A stretch of DNA of 64,000 nt, from positions 5,798,287-5,862,286 of the forward strand of contig CM055102.1 in assembly GCA_029204225.1 (NCBI GenBank), written 5' to 3'. Position 1 is the stretch's first letter, and each line of letters begins with the position of its first letter. Positions 36,333-48,796 of the stretch are shown one piece after another. Both the position numbers and the translations under genes were made by a program. The notes beneath the pieces are model-generated. The model was not told the origin of the DNA. It did not search any database and saw nothing but the letters and a program-made list of their open reading frames with translations. The DNA comes from Diphasiastrum complanatum (taxonomy: Eukaryota > Streptophyta > Lycopodiopsida > Lycopodiales > Lycopodiaceae).

Positions 36333-36860
36333 TCATTCAGTTGTCCTAGCATCAATATCTGCTGCCCACTCAGGTACTGCTTCTGGCAGTTCATCATCCA
36401 CTTCAGTGTTAACTGGTGCGGATTCAATTCGCGAAACGTGATCAACTAGATAATGTTGCTTGCCCTTTCGAACCACAATTCGAAAGTCAAATTCAGTCAA
36501 TAACAATAACCATCTTGCAATACGTCCAGTATTGCATGTCTTGTTTACCAAGTAAAGTAATGGTTGATGATCCATATAAAATACAAAGTGTGTTTCCATG
36601 AGATAGTGACGAAATTTCCGAACAGAAAAAATCATGGCTAATGCCTCCCGTTTTGTTGTTGAATAATTCTTTTCTGGATCTGTAAGCTGTCTGCTTGCAA
36701 ATCGTATAGGATAATCCTTCTTATAGTCACCTGGCTACGTCAAAACTGATCCAATGGCATATTTTGAGGCATCCGTATGAACATGAAATTCTATCATCCA
36801 GAATGGAGAACGCAGTATTGGTGCTGAAGTTAATGCTTTTTTTAACTTTTCAAAGGGTTC
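36333..36860 (-). pseudogene. Element B RNase H
   Basis: Motifs in order: FHVHTDASKYAIGSVLT, a TAG, IRFASRQLTDPEKNYSTTKR, EALAMIFSVRKFRHYL, and FYMDHQPLLYLVNK. Asp and Glu positions of the active site are present. The region joins the integrase part near 36,445 through overlapping frames. Confidence 0.85.
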
Positions 36861-37706
36861 TAATGCTTCTACTGTCCAAATAAGAACAATAGTCAGTTTG
36901 TATATAGGTCATGCTAAATCCGCAAAGAAGATAATAAAAATTCGATAGTAGTTTGCATGACCTATAAACACATAAACTCCCCGAATTGTTGTTGGCGGTG
37001 GCAATTCCACAATAACTTTGATTTTAGAATAATCTGTGGCAATACCATGTCTTGATATTACATGTCCAAGCACAACTCCGTGGAAAACCCATATCTGACA
37101 TTTTTTTGGATTTAGAGAAATCTGATATTTGCGGCATCTTTCAAATACTTTTTCCAATTGATCCAGGTGGTCTGTATCTGTACTATGAATTTCCAAGTCG
37201 TCCAAGTAAATTTCAAGAAATTTCTGTAGATAATCTTTAAAAGCAAATTGCATTACTCTTTAGAATGAACTTGTTGCATTATAGAGTCCAAACGACATTA
37301 ATTTGTAAGCATAGGTGTCCCATTCTGTTGAAAAAGCAGTTTTGTGGCGATCGGCAGGTGCAATCTTAACCTAGTTTTAACCACTAAATCCATCCAGAAA
37401 ACTATAAGCTTCCGCTCCAGCAAGGCGATCCAAAATGCTTTCAGTAAAAGGTAACGGAAAGTGATCCTTCCGCGTCACTTTGTTCAACGCTTTGAGATTC
37501 ACACAGATCCACAATTTCCCATTTATCTTAGAAACAATGACAATCGATGAAATCCATTCGGTCTGTTCAATCTCATAAATGAAATCAGTGTCAAGAAATC
37601 TCTGAAGTTCTTTCTTTATCAAGTCCGCCACATTAGGATTACAGCGATAGAACTTTGTAACCTTTGGAACTGCATCAGGTACTAAAGGTATGGTATGTTC
37701 AATCAC
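36861..37706 (-). pseudogene. Element B reverse transcriptase
   Basis: Motifs in order: FLDTDFIYEIEQTEWISSI, INGKLWICVNLKALNKVT, AYSFLDGFSG, and the catalytic box YLDD in FLEIYLDDLEIHS (about 37,200). GHVISRHGIATDYSKI and GHANYYRIFI follow. Four stops interrupt it, two of them TAG or TAA where the family has Gln. Confidence 0.9.
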
Positions 37707-38252
37707 TGATGTCGGAAATACCCTTCAAATCTTGATAAGTTCATGCAAAGCAATCTTGATACTTAAGAAGTAACAAGCGGAGTGCTTGATACTGTTCTGA
37801 AGTTAAGTTGTGATCCAACTTGTACAATCTTTTCTGGTTCTCTTGGTTCAGCAAGATTCATTGGCTTCTTTCGATTCCGGCATGTGTTCTTTAGGTTCAC
37901 GATGCGCTTTAGGTAACATGATAACCACATTATCTAATGTATAATGCTCGGGCATATCATGTTGGACTACATCTGCTTGTTCTTTTTCAAAAGGACTTGT
38001 CTTGAATCTTCGCTTAGCCTTCTTAGCAGGAATTGATCATGGAGGTGATGACTTTCGAGATGATAAATCTTTCTTCAAAGGTGAAGACTTCCTAGATGGT
38101 GTCTTGCTAGAATTCTGACTTGAAGAATCATTCGCGACCTTTCTCTTGCCTTTATCAAGTAAGGGTGGCACCTTCTTTAAATCAATCTTTTGAGGGGGAG
38201 TTTCCCATTTCAGGACCGTATTATAATGTTTCTTAGCTGGTTTCTTCATCAT
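37707..38252 (-). pseudogene. Element B protease-RT spacer, Lys/Ser-rich
   Basis: The frame 38,252-38,037 is strongly basic and Ser-rich (KTPSRKSSPLKKDLSSRK). It lies between protease and RT and probably corresponds to a polyprotein linker. Confidence 0.5.
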
Positions 38253-38255
38253 CGA

Positions 38256-39090
38256 TCATGTGATCCTATCTTCCTTCAATATAATTGCTTTGGGCGGTTT
38301 TATTGTTGGTTCATTAGGAACATTATGCACTACCAATCTGGTCGGATCCATATGATTTAGAATTTGCTCATCCGTAGGTTCTGCATTGCCATCATAAGTC
38401 AAGACATGGCTCACTAGTATGAGATCATCCTCAATCGGATCTGGTATAGGTTCCGTTGATATCCAGACTACATTCAGCACATTCGGTGGAAACGTGATTG
38501 GTGTATCCAAAGTTTGATCTAATAAGGAAATATCGCTCAACTCTGATTGATTATCTTGTTGACACATATATTCTACTGTACAATCAATCGTTGCAAGAGC
38601 TTCATTCCAATTGATAGTATCCGTTTGAGAAACATAATGAACTCCCAATTTTTTCTCTGATCGATCACAAGTGTGATCTGTTGTTGACGAATTATCATCT
38701 TCTTTTTGAACCACTGGTTTGATAGTCCAAGTTGTAGGATCAACTTTAACTGCACGTTCATGATTTTCAAAAGTGATTTTTCCAGCACCCCAGTTATGAA
38801 TTACTTGTGCAACTCGTAACCATGGACGTCCCAATAGAACTCGGTAGACATTTGGTGCTTCTGGAAAGTCCATTACTACAAAAGTAGTGATGAACTGTAC
38901 TCTCGCAATCCTGACAGGTATATCTTCAACCATTCCTCATGGACGAACTGTCGTTTGATCAGCTAGCTTTATAGCAAAAGTAGCAGGCTTGATCTTTGTA
39001 AGGCCCCATTTTGCACAAAGCTTTGTAGAGATCAGGTTAACTCCTGAACCGCCATCTATCACTGCTGCTTCTTTAGAAAATTGTCTATGC
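38256..39090 (-). pseudogene. Element B protease and spacer
   Basis: VIDGGSGVNLISTKLCAKWG near 39,000-39,065 is the protease active site with DGG instead of DSG. VLLGRPWLRVAQVIHNWGAG is the second conserved stretch. The spacer motifs YVSQTDTINWNEALATIDC and TDEQILNHMDP match element A. A TGA at about 38,937 separates the two protease parts. Confidence 0.82.
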
Positions 39091-39640
39091 TATATTGGCA
39101 GAGTGATATTCTTTTGTTCACTTTCCCAAGCGGCTCCAACATGGAGTACTTCGTTAGATTCTTCAAATCCAGCACAAAAAAGTGGATCCTGATGGACTTC
39201 TAGTTCTTCTTGAGCTAACTTTTGCGCTAAGACTTCCCTTGCTTTTGGCACCAACTTCAGGAACTCTCCCAATGAAATATTGATCTTGTTAGACAAAATG
39301 TTCATGAGCAATTCTAATTGCGGTGCTTCCGGTTCAGTCATCTTGAAGGGTTCTTCATGATGATGTAACTGATCATTCATATCCGTACGTGAATTTCTTG
39401 GAGGCTGCAATGGTGAAGACTGAACTTCAACTGTTGCTTTAGCAGCTTCAAGCTCCTCTTCTTCTTGCAGATATTTAATCCACTGCCTCATATTCTGATA
39501 TCTTCATTTTTCTGCATTAAGATTTGGATAGACTCCCAATGTTGCAACGATATAGAATCAGCAGAACCTGGATCCACTACTGGTTCTTTTTGCTTCTGTG
39601 CTCTGATGACCACCATCAAGGGTGCACTTGGTTTATTCTG
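39091..39640 (-). pseudogene. Element B region between nucleocapsid and protease
   Basis: An open frame (39,491-39,090) reads RQWIKYLQEEEELEAAKATV and LLMNILSNKINISLGEFLKL. The latter resembles the segment preceding protease in plant gypsy polyproteins. No catalytic motif is seen. Confidence 0.5.
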
Positions 39641-40340
39641 AGCTACTGGCTTTGCTTGATTGTTATCAAATTTACAGGTGCTGTAGCTGGTGGTGGCTTC
39701 AGTCTTGCTGGACAGTCTTTATAGCAATGCTCATAGCCACAGTCACGACCAAATGGTACAAATTTCTCTTTATTTGGACATTCTGTAACTCTGTGATTTT
39801 CTCCACATACAAAGCATCCAAGTGGTGCTCTGGTCCAATTTTGAGAGGCTTGTTGTTGAGCGGCAGCATAAATGGCATACTGTTTTGAAGATCCACCTTC
39901 CTGATCATTACCATAGTTCCATTGCTTAGCACTTCCGTAAGGTTCTAGTTCCATCAAATTGGCAGGAGGAGCGGATTGCTTTGGCGGGGCAGGTAAAGCT
40001 AAACGTTCCAGATATCCAAGAGTAGATTGTCGCGGTCTTACTGCTGGATTTCCTCCATACTGAGGTTCTCGATATCTCATCTGGGCAGACCAGAATTATC
40101 CGAGGGTTGAAGTTGCAAAAAAGCAATCTCATGATCAGGTGAATTACACAGATGGCAAACACTGATTTCCATTTGCTTTTTCAATTGAGGACACGCGTTC
40201 ACTATGTGATTTCCTGTACAAATAGAACACCAGACATTTTTCCTGGTAGGAAAAGTCTTTGCAAGCTTTTCAAGTTCCTTGTTTGCTTCCCCATGGAAAT
40301 TTTCCAATGCTTTGATCTTCTCATAAAATTGCAACTACAA
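39641..40340 (-). pseudogene. Element B nucleocapsid zinc knuckles
   Basis: Three Cys/His clusters are visible: WCSICTGNHIVNACP (CX2CX4HX4C, intact), VCHLCNSPDHEIAF (last Cys lost by frameshift) and GCFVCGENHRVTECP followed by CGYEHCYKDCP. They lie between the gag core and protease. Confidence 0.85.
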
Positions 40341-41052
40341 CTTTTCCATCTATTTTTGTTGGTTCTTCCCAAGTTTCTCGAACTCATTGAGCATCATTTC
40401 TGTAGTAGCATTGGCATTCGTTGATGAAATAGTGGTTGGAATTATAGTAGTCTGCCCTGCTATATAAGACAACATATTGATATTTGACTCATCATCTGAA
40501 TCTTCATCCTCCTCCCGAGTTGCATCGTCCATAGCTTTTTTGCAAGAATGCATACTCATTATGACGTTTCAGCTCACGTATGATCCGTTTAGGTAGACTT
40601 GACAGAAATCACATAATCATGGCATTCTTGTTAATTAGCTCAGGTTCGCATTCAGATCTGAGACGTTTCACCCGTTCAATGTAATCTCGAACCATTTTCT
40701 GTTTTCCCATTTTAATTCTACTTAGAAGTAGAAAAGGGTCTTCCATAGACTTTCGCGGTTTGAATCGTGTGATAAGGGCTCGCTTAATAACCTCCCAATC
40801 TGTATGCTCAGTTTCATGTTGGTTATAATACCAATCTTGTGCTGCGCTTGTTAAGGCCATAGGAAACGACTTAAGTTTATCTTGAGGATAAATCTCGCCA
40901 TAGACTTCACAAGATTTAGCATAGATCTGGAGAAATCTAACTGGATCTATCAATCCATTATATTTGGGTAGATCCAAACGGGGTGCTCTTCTAACAATGA
41001 TTGGATTGACTTCCTGTGGAGCACCTCCAAGAGCAGCTCCAAGGGTAGCCAT
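40341..41052 (-). pseudogene. Element B gag core
   Basis: An ATG at 41,052 starts a frame with RRAPRLDLPKYNGLIDPVRF, MALTSAAQDWYYNQHETEHT and LLSRIKMGKQKMVRDYIERV, a Ty3/gypsy gag domain. It ends at a stop at 40,609. The next frame has an acidic stretch (TREEDEDSDDE) and reaches the zinc knuckles through two TAG codons (QQK-stop-MEKL-stop-LQF), both at likely Gln positions. Confidence 0.88.
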
Positions 41053-42265
41053 CTTTACAAATTTAGATCAAATAGATAATGAGATTGGATCTAGATTTTC
41101 AATCAGTAACTTATCTTAGATTAGATCTGCTAGATCTATTCCACTTTTCAATAATCTGATTCTATATCATGAAAAACTTTTTGAAATTTGATCAATTGAT
41201 ACTTCTCAAAAAATGATAAATCTCTCAAAATCCAATTCAAAATATATAAGATTTGATCCAAATTTTGACAGAGACTTGATCTAGAAAATCAGAACTAAAA
41301 ATAGGACAAGCTAAGGTTCTCTAGGCAAAGGTTGTCTCGGCGAAAGTTTTAATAGTACTATTTTGGAAAAAAAAAAACTCTTTGAACAGTTTTTTTTTTG
41401 ACAATTTCTTGGGAATTAACCTTCGTCGACTTCTCAAATGGAAAATCTGACACAGATAAAACTATAAAAAACCAGATGAAGGTTTCTGACACAAGAAATT
41501 ATAGTTTTTGTAGTCTAGCGAGGGTAAAATTCAAGATTTTTTGAGATCTGATCAAGATGAATTTTCGCCAAACTCAAAAATAATACTTTACTATAAATAG
41601 AATGTTCTGGAACCTCAACAAAGGTTCTGGTTAAGGATCAAGAGTAATACTGGTAATTTTGCAAAAAAAGTGACTTTTTTGGCAAAAATATGGCAACTGA
41701 TCCTCTGAAACCCTTTTTTTTTTTGGTATTATTCTTCACCGACCTGGCAGTAGATAGATCTGAATCACATCTAAGAACAGTGAATCGGGCAAAGGTTCTT
41801 TTTCTGTATTTTTAGAATTTTTGTGTTTTTTTGGTGTTTTTTTACGGTTATTCTGATGTTTCTGAAAATATGTTGGGCATTAATCTTCGCCCTTCAAACT
41901 GAAGGTTTTGCAAATAAAATCAAAGGTGTTTGTAACTTGGCGAAGGTTTCCTGAAAGAGGGTAAAAAGTTCTAAGCTCTGATGATGATTTTTGCCTCTTT
42001 TTGACCAAATCTGACAGATTTGACCGATTTTTGTTATTTTTTCTGATATCTCAGATCCAAATGGATCTTAAGATTGGTGATCTAAATAGCTTTCCATGTT
42101 TAACAATCAGATTAGATTTCAAAAAAGCAAATCCACTCAAATCAAGCAAAATCAATCCCAAACTAACTCTAAAATGTAGATCTAACACTATTCATGCCAT
42201 GACAAGATGCCTAATGCAAGCTAACCATCCAACAATCATGCTGTAAACTGAAAAATTGGTGTAGC
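41053..42265 (-). other. Element B 5' leader
   Basis: About 1.2 kb between primer-binding site and gag start. It is AT-rich with T runs and has no credible gene. A long untranslated leader is usual for plant gypsy elements. Confidence 0.6.
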
Positions 42266-42283
42266 TCCCTGGCAATGGTGCCA
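42266..42283 (-). promoter_or_regulatory. Element B primer-binding site, tRNA-Asp type
   Basis: The minus strand reads TGGCACCATTGCCAGGGA. A site complementary to plant tRNA-Asp would read TGGCGCCGTTGCCGGGGA, as I recall it. The three differences are each a CG changed to CA. The site lies four bases from the LTR end. Confidence 0.7.
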
Positions 42284-42287
42284 AAAT

Positions 42288-42490
42288 TGTAGTGGCTTTC
42301 TTTCCTTGCCTAACCTGAATCCAAGATCTAGTCAATCTAGCATCAAAGAGACGGAGCTAGTTGTCACCCGTAGGTTCGTGTCCATAAGAGCAATAGTATA
42401 ATTCAGATTTCAACATTAATGGAGAATTCAAATCTAACACTAACATCCATTAACACTATATCCATTAACATTACGATCCATTAACACTAC
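42288..42490 (-). mobile_element. Element B 5' LTR, truncated
   Basis: It matches 31,729-31,910 (for example AATCCAAGATCTAGTCAATC) and then stops. Beyond about 42,490 the sequence has no match in the other LTR, so most of this LTR, including its promoter end, is missing. Confidence 0.75.
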
Positions 42491-43263
42491 ACCATGTAAT
42501 AGTGAAGAGTCCTTGTGGTTTAGACATAAAATGTTGCTTCTCTTTCACTATAGGATCCAATAAAGGTGTACTACTAGCTCCTATGCAAGATCTTGCAACA
42601 AAATGTCAGATGGATCTCGCTAGCCAATCTCTCTCAAACTAGATCAACCTCTCATCAACTGATGGAGTATAGGCAAAGTTTGGGTCAAACTATATTTGGC
42701 ACGTGTGAAACGCTCAAAGAATCCACAAATCACTCTAATACAGTGGAATTCTAAGAAACAATGTGGCTATAATCTCAAAAAGTTGACTAGATCTCAAATA
42801 GATGGAATTGGAAAGCCTCTTCTTCAATTTTTTGGTCAAACTAGCAAGATATGATAAAACCAAATGTGTCCACACAGGTCTAGGTTCCCTACCTAACCCT
42901 CTTCAAAAGATTATATGTTTTGATTGGCTCTGCCAAATGGATTGAAACAAATTGCTACAAAAAACTAGACAAAACTAACTTTCAAAAAAGCTATCTAGCA
43001 CCAAATTTGGATCTAACTTGGAAGAGAACTTTCCAAATGCACTTGGTTGTACTTCACACGTGCCTAAGCAGGTAATTCCATATATTACCTGAAATGATTC
43101 AATCATTATGATTACCTGAAATGATTCAATCATTATGATAATGATCCCTTTTGATCCAAATTTCCTTGAAATAGCATGGGAGATGCAATCAACACTCTCT
43201 AGATCTTGATTTTCATGAAATTTTTGAAACTATGGATGATAGATGCATCAAAAGATTAGGTAG
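42491..43263 (-). mobile_element. Internal remnant of element X, non-coding
   Basis: It lies between the broken LTR of B and the primer-binding site of X. I see no gag or other motif on either strand. A 27-bp unit with ATGATTCAATCAT is repeated in tandem at about 43,087-43,140. X may have been a non-autonomous element. Confidence 0.45.
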
Positions 43264-43275
43264 GCTTTGATACCA
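43264..43275 (-). promoter_or_regulatory. Element X primer-binding site
   Basis: The minus strand reads TGGTATCAAAGC, one base from the copia initiator tRNA-Met site, directly next to the LTR start at 43,276. This identifies X as copia-type and minus-strand. Confidence 0.8.
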
Positions 43276-44063
43276 TGTGAAAATTCACACATGTGGGAAT
43301 GCCCTAATGTGTGAAATTGATCTCCTAAGCTTGGCTCATGCACTATAGATCACCTATTGATTGAAATCCAAGATCAATGACAAGATCTAAGGCAAAAAGA
43401 CCATTCTACATGCATTCATTCATTACCAAAAGGTGTTTCACACGTGTGGAAGAATTCATGAAATAAACTAAGTCCCAACAAGATCCTCTCCTCGGGTAGA
43501 GAGATAAAATACCACTTTTGGGCTCATCTAGAGAGAGAAGACAATACAAGCAAAATTGGCAAATCTCCAAATTGAAAAAAAAATTCATAGATCTCTCATA
43601 CATTAAAGAAGGGAATGAAAGTACATATAGAAACTCATGGAGATCCAAGCTTAATTCCTATTGGACCCTTTAAACATATCCTCTCTAATCCTATTGGATG
43701 TGTGATGCAACATCCCTCACTTTTGATTGGACCCTTCCAACACATCTCTCTCTTATGATTGGAACCTTTGACTTTTGCCACCACATAGGGTGCATCACTC
43801 ATCAAACCTAAACTTGACATGTGTAAGCAACCTAACTAGCTCGAGGTACATCACAATTGAATTTTGGCCTAATCATGACAAAACATGTGTACTCGACCAT
43901 TTGACCTCTAAAGCCAAAATTGGCCCTATCACCTAGTGACACCAAGATGCTTGACTAGTAATCTTTATGATACCCCTAAAGTCAACATTATAAACTATTT
44001 TTACTTTTTCTACATGTGGGAACATGGTCCACACATGTGATAATTTCTCACAAACTAGAAACA
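43276..44063 (-). mobile_element. LTR of element X (right copy, 5' LTR)
   Basis: It runs from TGTGAAAATTCACACATG to AACTAGAAACA and matches 30,909-31,727 with scattered differences. The adjacent primer-binding site makes it the 5' LTR. The flanking bases of the two copies do not give a clear 5-bp target duplication. Confidence 0.82.
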
Positions 44064-45039
44064 TAAAAAAATCCAAGATAGATTTTGAATTTTTTCACAT
44101 TTTTATTCATCATACAGACAAAATTAGAGTCACCTAGCTTGGCAATGACTACTTGTTGCGACATAAATAACAACTGAGAATATGTGTAGACACCTGTAGT
44201 TCCCACAATAATGTCCTTGTTCTAACACAGTTGTTGTTGTGGATGGATGTAGGTGAGCATATTCTCCTCAACTTGGAGCTTTTGCTAGTTGTTAGGTTTG
44301 GTCAATATGATATCTTTGACTGTGATGACTCTATACAAATTTGATTTACTTTAAGATTCACATGCTTGGTATTGTGGTGATAATGTGCAATTTTTTTTAG
44401 ATTTGTTAGGTTCACACACACACACACACACACACTCACTTGTGCATGTGTGTGGAAAATTGATTTGATGGTAAATAAACAAGTTTAATGAAATACCTTT
44501 TCTTGACCAACTTGTTCTACTTTATCCCATGTACAGTCAACCTTGGATAAATGTTAGGCCTCAAGAGTAGCAAGAAAATAACTAATAGAGAGAGCTAACT
44601 CATAAATAGGGATAACAATTTGTAGTCAGTGGTTTCACGATCCTTGCATTTGTACAATTGCTAAAATTTGATGATTTTGTGTTGGACCGAAGGGGTGGTG
44701 ATGGGGAGTGGGACAACAAAATGCTCTAAAAGAGAAGAATGACCTATGTATTGAAAGTCCCGTTGATGGGTATGAAAGCATTTTTATCAATCCCTAGATC
44801 CTAAAGCATTGCAGCCCCCATACTTGTGTAAAATAATATTTATCCAAGTCAAGTATTTTAAGGTGGGAGTAAATTATGCTAACAAATAACAAGAAACACC
44901 ATGTAAAATCCCTAAGAGCAACAAAAAACTCTATAGTCCTAGTCAACTTTTCTACTACTTTTCTATTGGAGACATTAGGATCATATGAATGAGGTTATTT
45001 TGTAAGTGTATATTTTAGTTCGGGGTCTGCGAAAGCTTA
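44064..45039. other. No gene; (CA) tract at 44,413-44,435
   Basis: AT-rich spacer without recognisable domains. It contains an uninterrupted CA tract of 23 bp. Confidence 0.55.
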
Positions 45040-47560
45040 CTAAATTCATGTTAAGTGGCGAGCCAAGCATTGCAAGATATATAGACAATGGTGCCTCAAG
45101 GAATATGACTTCAAGGATAATATGGTTATGACAGTTTGGTGAAGTTCATGAGGGTAATAATATAGGTCATGCTTATGGCAAGCTTCTGCAAGTGAAAGGA
45201 ATAGGAGTGATACCGGTTAGATTATCTAATGGAAAAATCACAAAGATAGACAATGTTCAATACATATCTAGATTGGCTAACAACCTTCCATTGATGGAAA
45301 TGATAATATGTCAAGATCTCAAGGTGGATTTTAATCACAATGTGTGCTTGGTGAAGGGCATTAAGGATAGATATAAAATTATCACCCACAAGTATGAGAG
45401 TGAATGATAAACGATCATATAAGTTGAATGCATCTACTTGTAATGGAGTTATGATAGGTGTGATTGATGTATTAAGTAGATTATGGCACCAAAAACAACA
45501 TAGGAAAATATTTCCAAGGAATGAATTGAAAAAAGCACAAAGGATTCCAAAAATCATCCATACTTATGTTTGTGGGCCAATGCAAACAAGATGGTTCATA
45601 TCGTTCCAATATGTTCGTTGATCATTTTAGCTAAAAGACATATATTTACTTTATGTCTACACAATCAAATGCTTTTGCTTGTTCTTGTGAGTTTAAGAAT
45701 CTTGTTGAGAAGCAAAGTGATTATGATATTGGTGTAAGTACTTGTCAAGCACTTTCAATGAGTTTTGTAGACAATAGAAAGTCAAAACACGTGCAAAATG
45801 CACCATGTATGCCACAATATAATAGTGTAACAAAGTGAAAAATAGGACAATAATGGTGTTGGCATGGTCTATACTGAAGTACAAGAATTTTTCTAACTCC
45901 ATTTAGGTTGAAGCTTGTTATAAGACAATATACATGCTAAATAGGTGTCTAACAAACTCAGAGAATGGAATGGCACCTAAGGAAGAATTCACATGCTAAT
46001 TATAAATATTCAAATATTTAATTGTGATGCATTTATGTACCTAAAGAGAATAAAAAGAAGTTTGACACAAAGTCAATCAAGTGCATATTCATGGGATAAA
46101 GCGTATCACTTGCATGGAGAAGCCAAAAAAATTGTGATCAGGGTGCAATATTTGATGCGAATAGAGATCAATCACTTAATGATGAGGCACACATGCCATT
46201 ATTAGATGAGGATGAGATGATAAAGGATGAGAAATTGGATGGAGATCAACCAAAGGAGAGAACAAAGGAAAATTCTATATCAGATGCACCTAAAAAGTTT
46301 CCCATGTGATTCTTGAAGGTAACCAGTGATGTTAAAGTCTAGGAACAAACCAATCAATTGAACCTAAGAGATTATTGAGAGAGAGAAAACTTCCACAACA
46401 ACTGGAGTTGAACTTGTATTGATAAGTTTAGTTTGGAACTCAAGAACCGAGGATCGTAAGAAATGAAAAAGGGCATTGGAACTCAAAATGGTATCTACTG
46501 TGAAGAATGAAACATGGGACTCACGAAAGTTGTTGAAAAACAAGGAGATTATCACATGCAAGTGGATATACAAGATCAAATATGACATTGAACAAACAAA
46601 ATCATGATTAGTTGCAAGGGGATTGAGCAAAAGGAAGGTATTGATTTTGATGAAACCTTTGTTGTTGCAACTAAGATAGTGACTATATGTTCAATTATTG
46701 CTTATAATCTTACCAAGGTTGAAAGCTCCAACAAATGGATGTTTATTAAAAAATTTTGAATGGAGTTTTAAAAGAAAATTTTTATATTAAACAACCAACC
46801 AAAAGGGTCTGTGGAAACTTGGAGAGAACATTTGGTTTGCAAACTCAAGAAGACTATGTATGGACTGAAGTAAGCACCAAGAGAGTGATACTCTTGCATT
46901 AATGAGCATTTTTGACAAAAACGGAATGATAAAAAATACATCATACCCTAATCTCTACATATAATAATTATAATAAGCAATATTGTGATTATTATATTTT
47001 GAGGACCTCATTATCATTGAAAGTAGTAACGATGCCATTGAAGAAATCAAGTGGGATCATGGTAAATCATTTGATATTTGGAAAAAGGGTACTGAAATTC
47101 TCATAATTCAAAGCAAGTGTGTGAGAGAGTCATCGAAACATTTAATCAACATAATTCTAAGCCATTAGATACTCCAATGGATGTGAATGTCAAATTAGTG
47201 TCATATGATGAACCAAAAAATGTGGATCTTTATCTCTATAGAAAGCTAGTTGAAAGTCTAATTTACTATACAAATAATGATCCAAATATATCATTTATAT
47301 TGCTTTGGTAAATAAATTCATGATTGATCCAAAAGAAATATATCAGAAAGTTGTCTAAATAGTTCTACGATGTATCATCAGTACAATCAATTATGGCTTG
47401 TAATAAAGACAAGCAGAACAACCATAGTAGGGGTTTTTTTCAATGTTAGTTGGGCAACAAGTATTGATAATAGGAGATCCACTACATGGGGCCTTGGCAT
47501 TTTGCAAGTAAAATGTTTGTTAGGTTTGCGAGTTTCTTTCTTACCGTGATTCTACAAAAA
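45040..47560 (+). mobile_element. Copia element D2, heavily decayed
   Basis: The + strand shows protease (DNGASRNMTSRI, then VRLSNGKITKIDNVQYIS near 45,210-45,270). An integrase trace follows (ELKKAQRIPKIIHTYVCGPM near 45,520-45,580, with Tyr where the first catalytic Asp belongs). RT traces lie at 46,440-47,000, the end of RT at 47,117-47,311 (KPLDTPMDVNVKLVSYDEP), and an RNase H-like tail near 47,450-47,520. Stops and shifts are frequent. No LTRs were identified. Confidence 0.75.
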
Positions 47561-48765
47561 GATAGCACATGGTGTGCTACCTTATGCATGTGACATTATA
47601 CATGCATGTTCCAACACCAAGTTCAAAAAATACCATATTAGCTATGATAATCTATGTAGAGTACGAGCAAAGCTACATTGTTTGAAATGAACAATGTTAG
47701 CTACGAAGAGTATGAGCAAAGCTACATTGGTTGAAATGAACAATGTTACTTTATCTAACACAATGACTATGATGATGTTACTTTGTTTATAAGTAAATAG
47801 AGGTTAAGATTATTCCAAATGCTTCTTTGATTATTATGATTGTTTTGACCACTAGGTAATCCCAAAAAAACCATTGATTTTACTACAAACCACTCATACA
47901 TGTCTTTGAAAAACTACTAAACATGGAAAATGTTTTAGACGTTGAAGTACCTATTCTTTAGTCAGGGCCTAGGATTAGGTCGAAAGATGTGGTTGACGGA
48001 CCATAGGCGAATGTTCTTGTACTACCCGTTATTGGTCCTAAGGGATAAGGGAGGCTAAGTCATCCAAGAGATAATTATCAGTTCACAGACGCAAGGTTAG
48101 TGATCCTTCTTTTTTGAGGTAACAAAGGGTCCAACGTTCGAGTACTAGGCACTAAAGTGCCGAAGTTACTCATGCCACACTATTTAAAAAAGCTCCAATG
48201 ACCCACATAATGGTCAAATAAGATTATCATAATAAAATGAATTATGTTAATCTTTTGTGCGTTTGAACCTTGATTGAATCATAAGCCATAAAGAAAAAAC
48301 ATTATTGATTTATTTTGTGAGGATATATTGAGAAGCAATTTGAGCATCTACAAGTCCAAAAAGCCATCATTACTTCTCTAACATAAAATAAGATTAGTTG
48401 GAGTTCTCCAACTCTTGATGTGAAGGAGATTGAAGAGTGGGGTCAACAAAAGAAAAATAACCATGCAACTACAAGCAAACTTAATTGCCTAAGAGGTGAC
48501 TTAGGTAGTCAAGCTCCTCACCCTTCATGCCACCATCAAGTGTGGCATGTTGTACCAAACCTGGTGCGTGAAATTATGCTTTTTCACCACCTCTACTTTG
48601 CACTAAAATGAGTCTCCATAGTAGCGCAATTCCTCTCCTCCTCCAATGCTTTTTTGATGAGCTTTTTTTTCTATGGAAAATCCTTGGTACCTCCCTCTCA
48701 TGTTCCATGCTCTTAGGATGATATGGCCCCTCCCAAGATTGACCTTGCTATAAGGTGAGAAGATG

Positions 48766-48796
<31 letters not shown>

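Larger units (their letters stand above)
31729..42490 (-). mobile_element. Ty3/gypsy element B, complete gene order, worn
   Basis: Minus-strand order: 5' LTR (42,288 up, truncated), tRNA-Asp-like primer-binding site, gag, zinc knuckles, protease, RT, RNase H, integrase, an extra 3' frame, polypurine tract and 3' LTR (31,729-32,415). The two LTRs differ at about one base in ten over the first 170 bp by eye, so the insertion is old. Stops and frameshifts occur in every gene. It sits between the two LTRs of element X. Confidence 0.88.
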
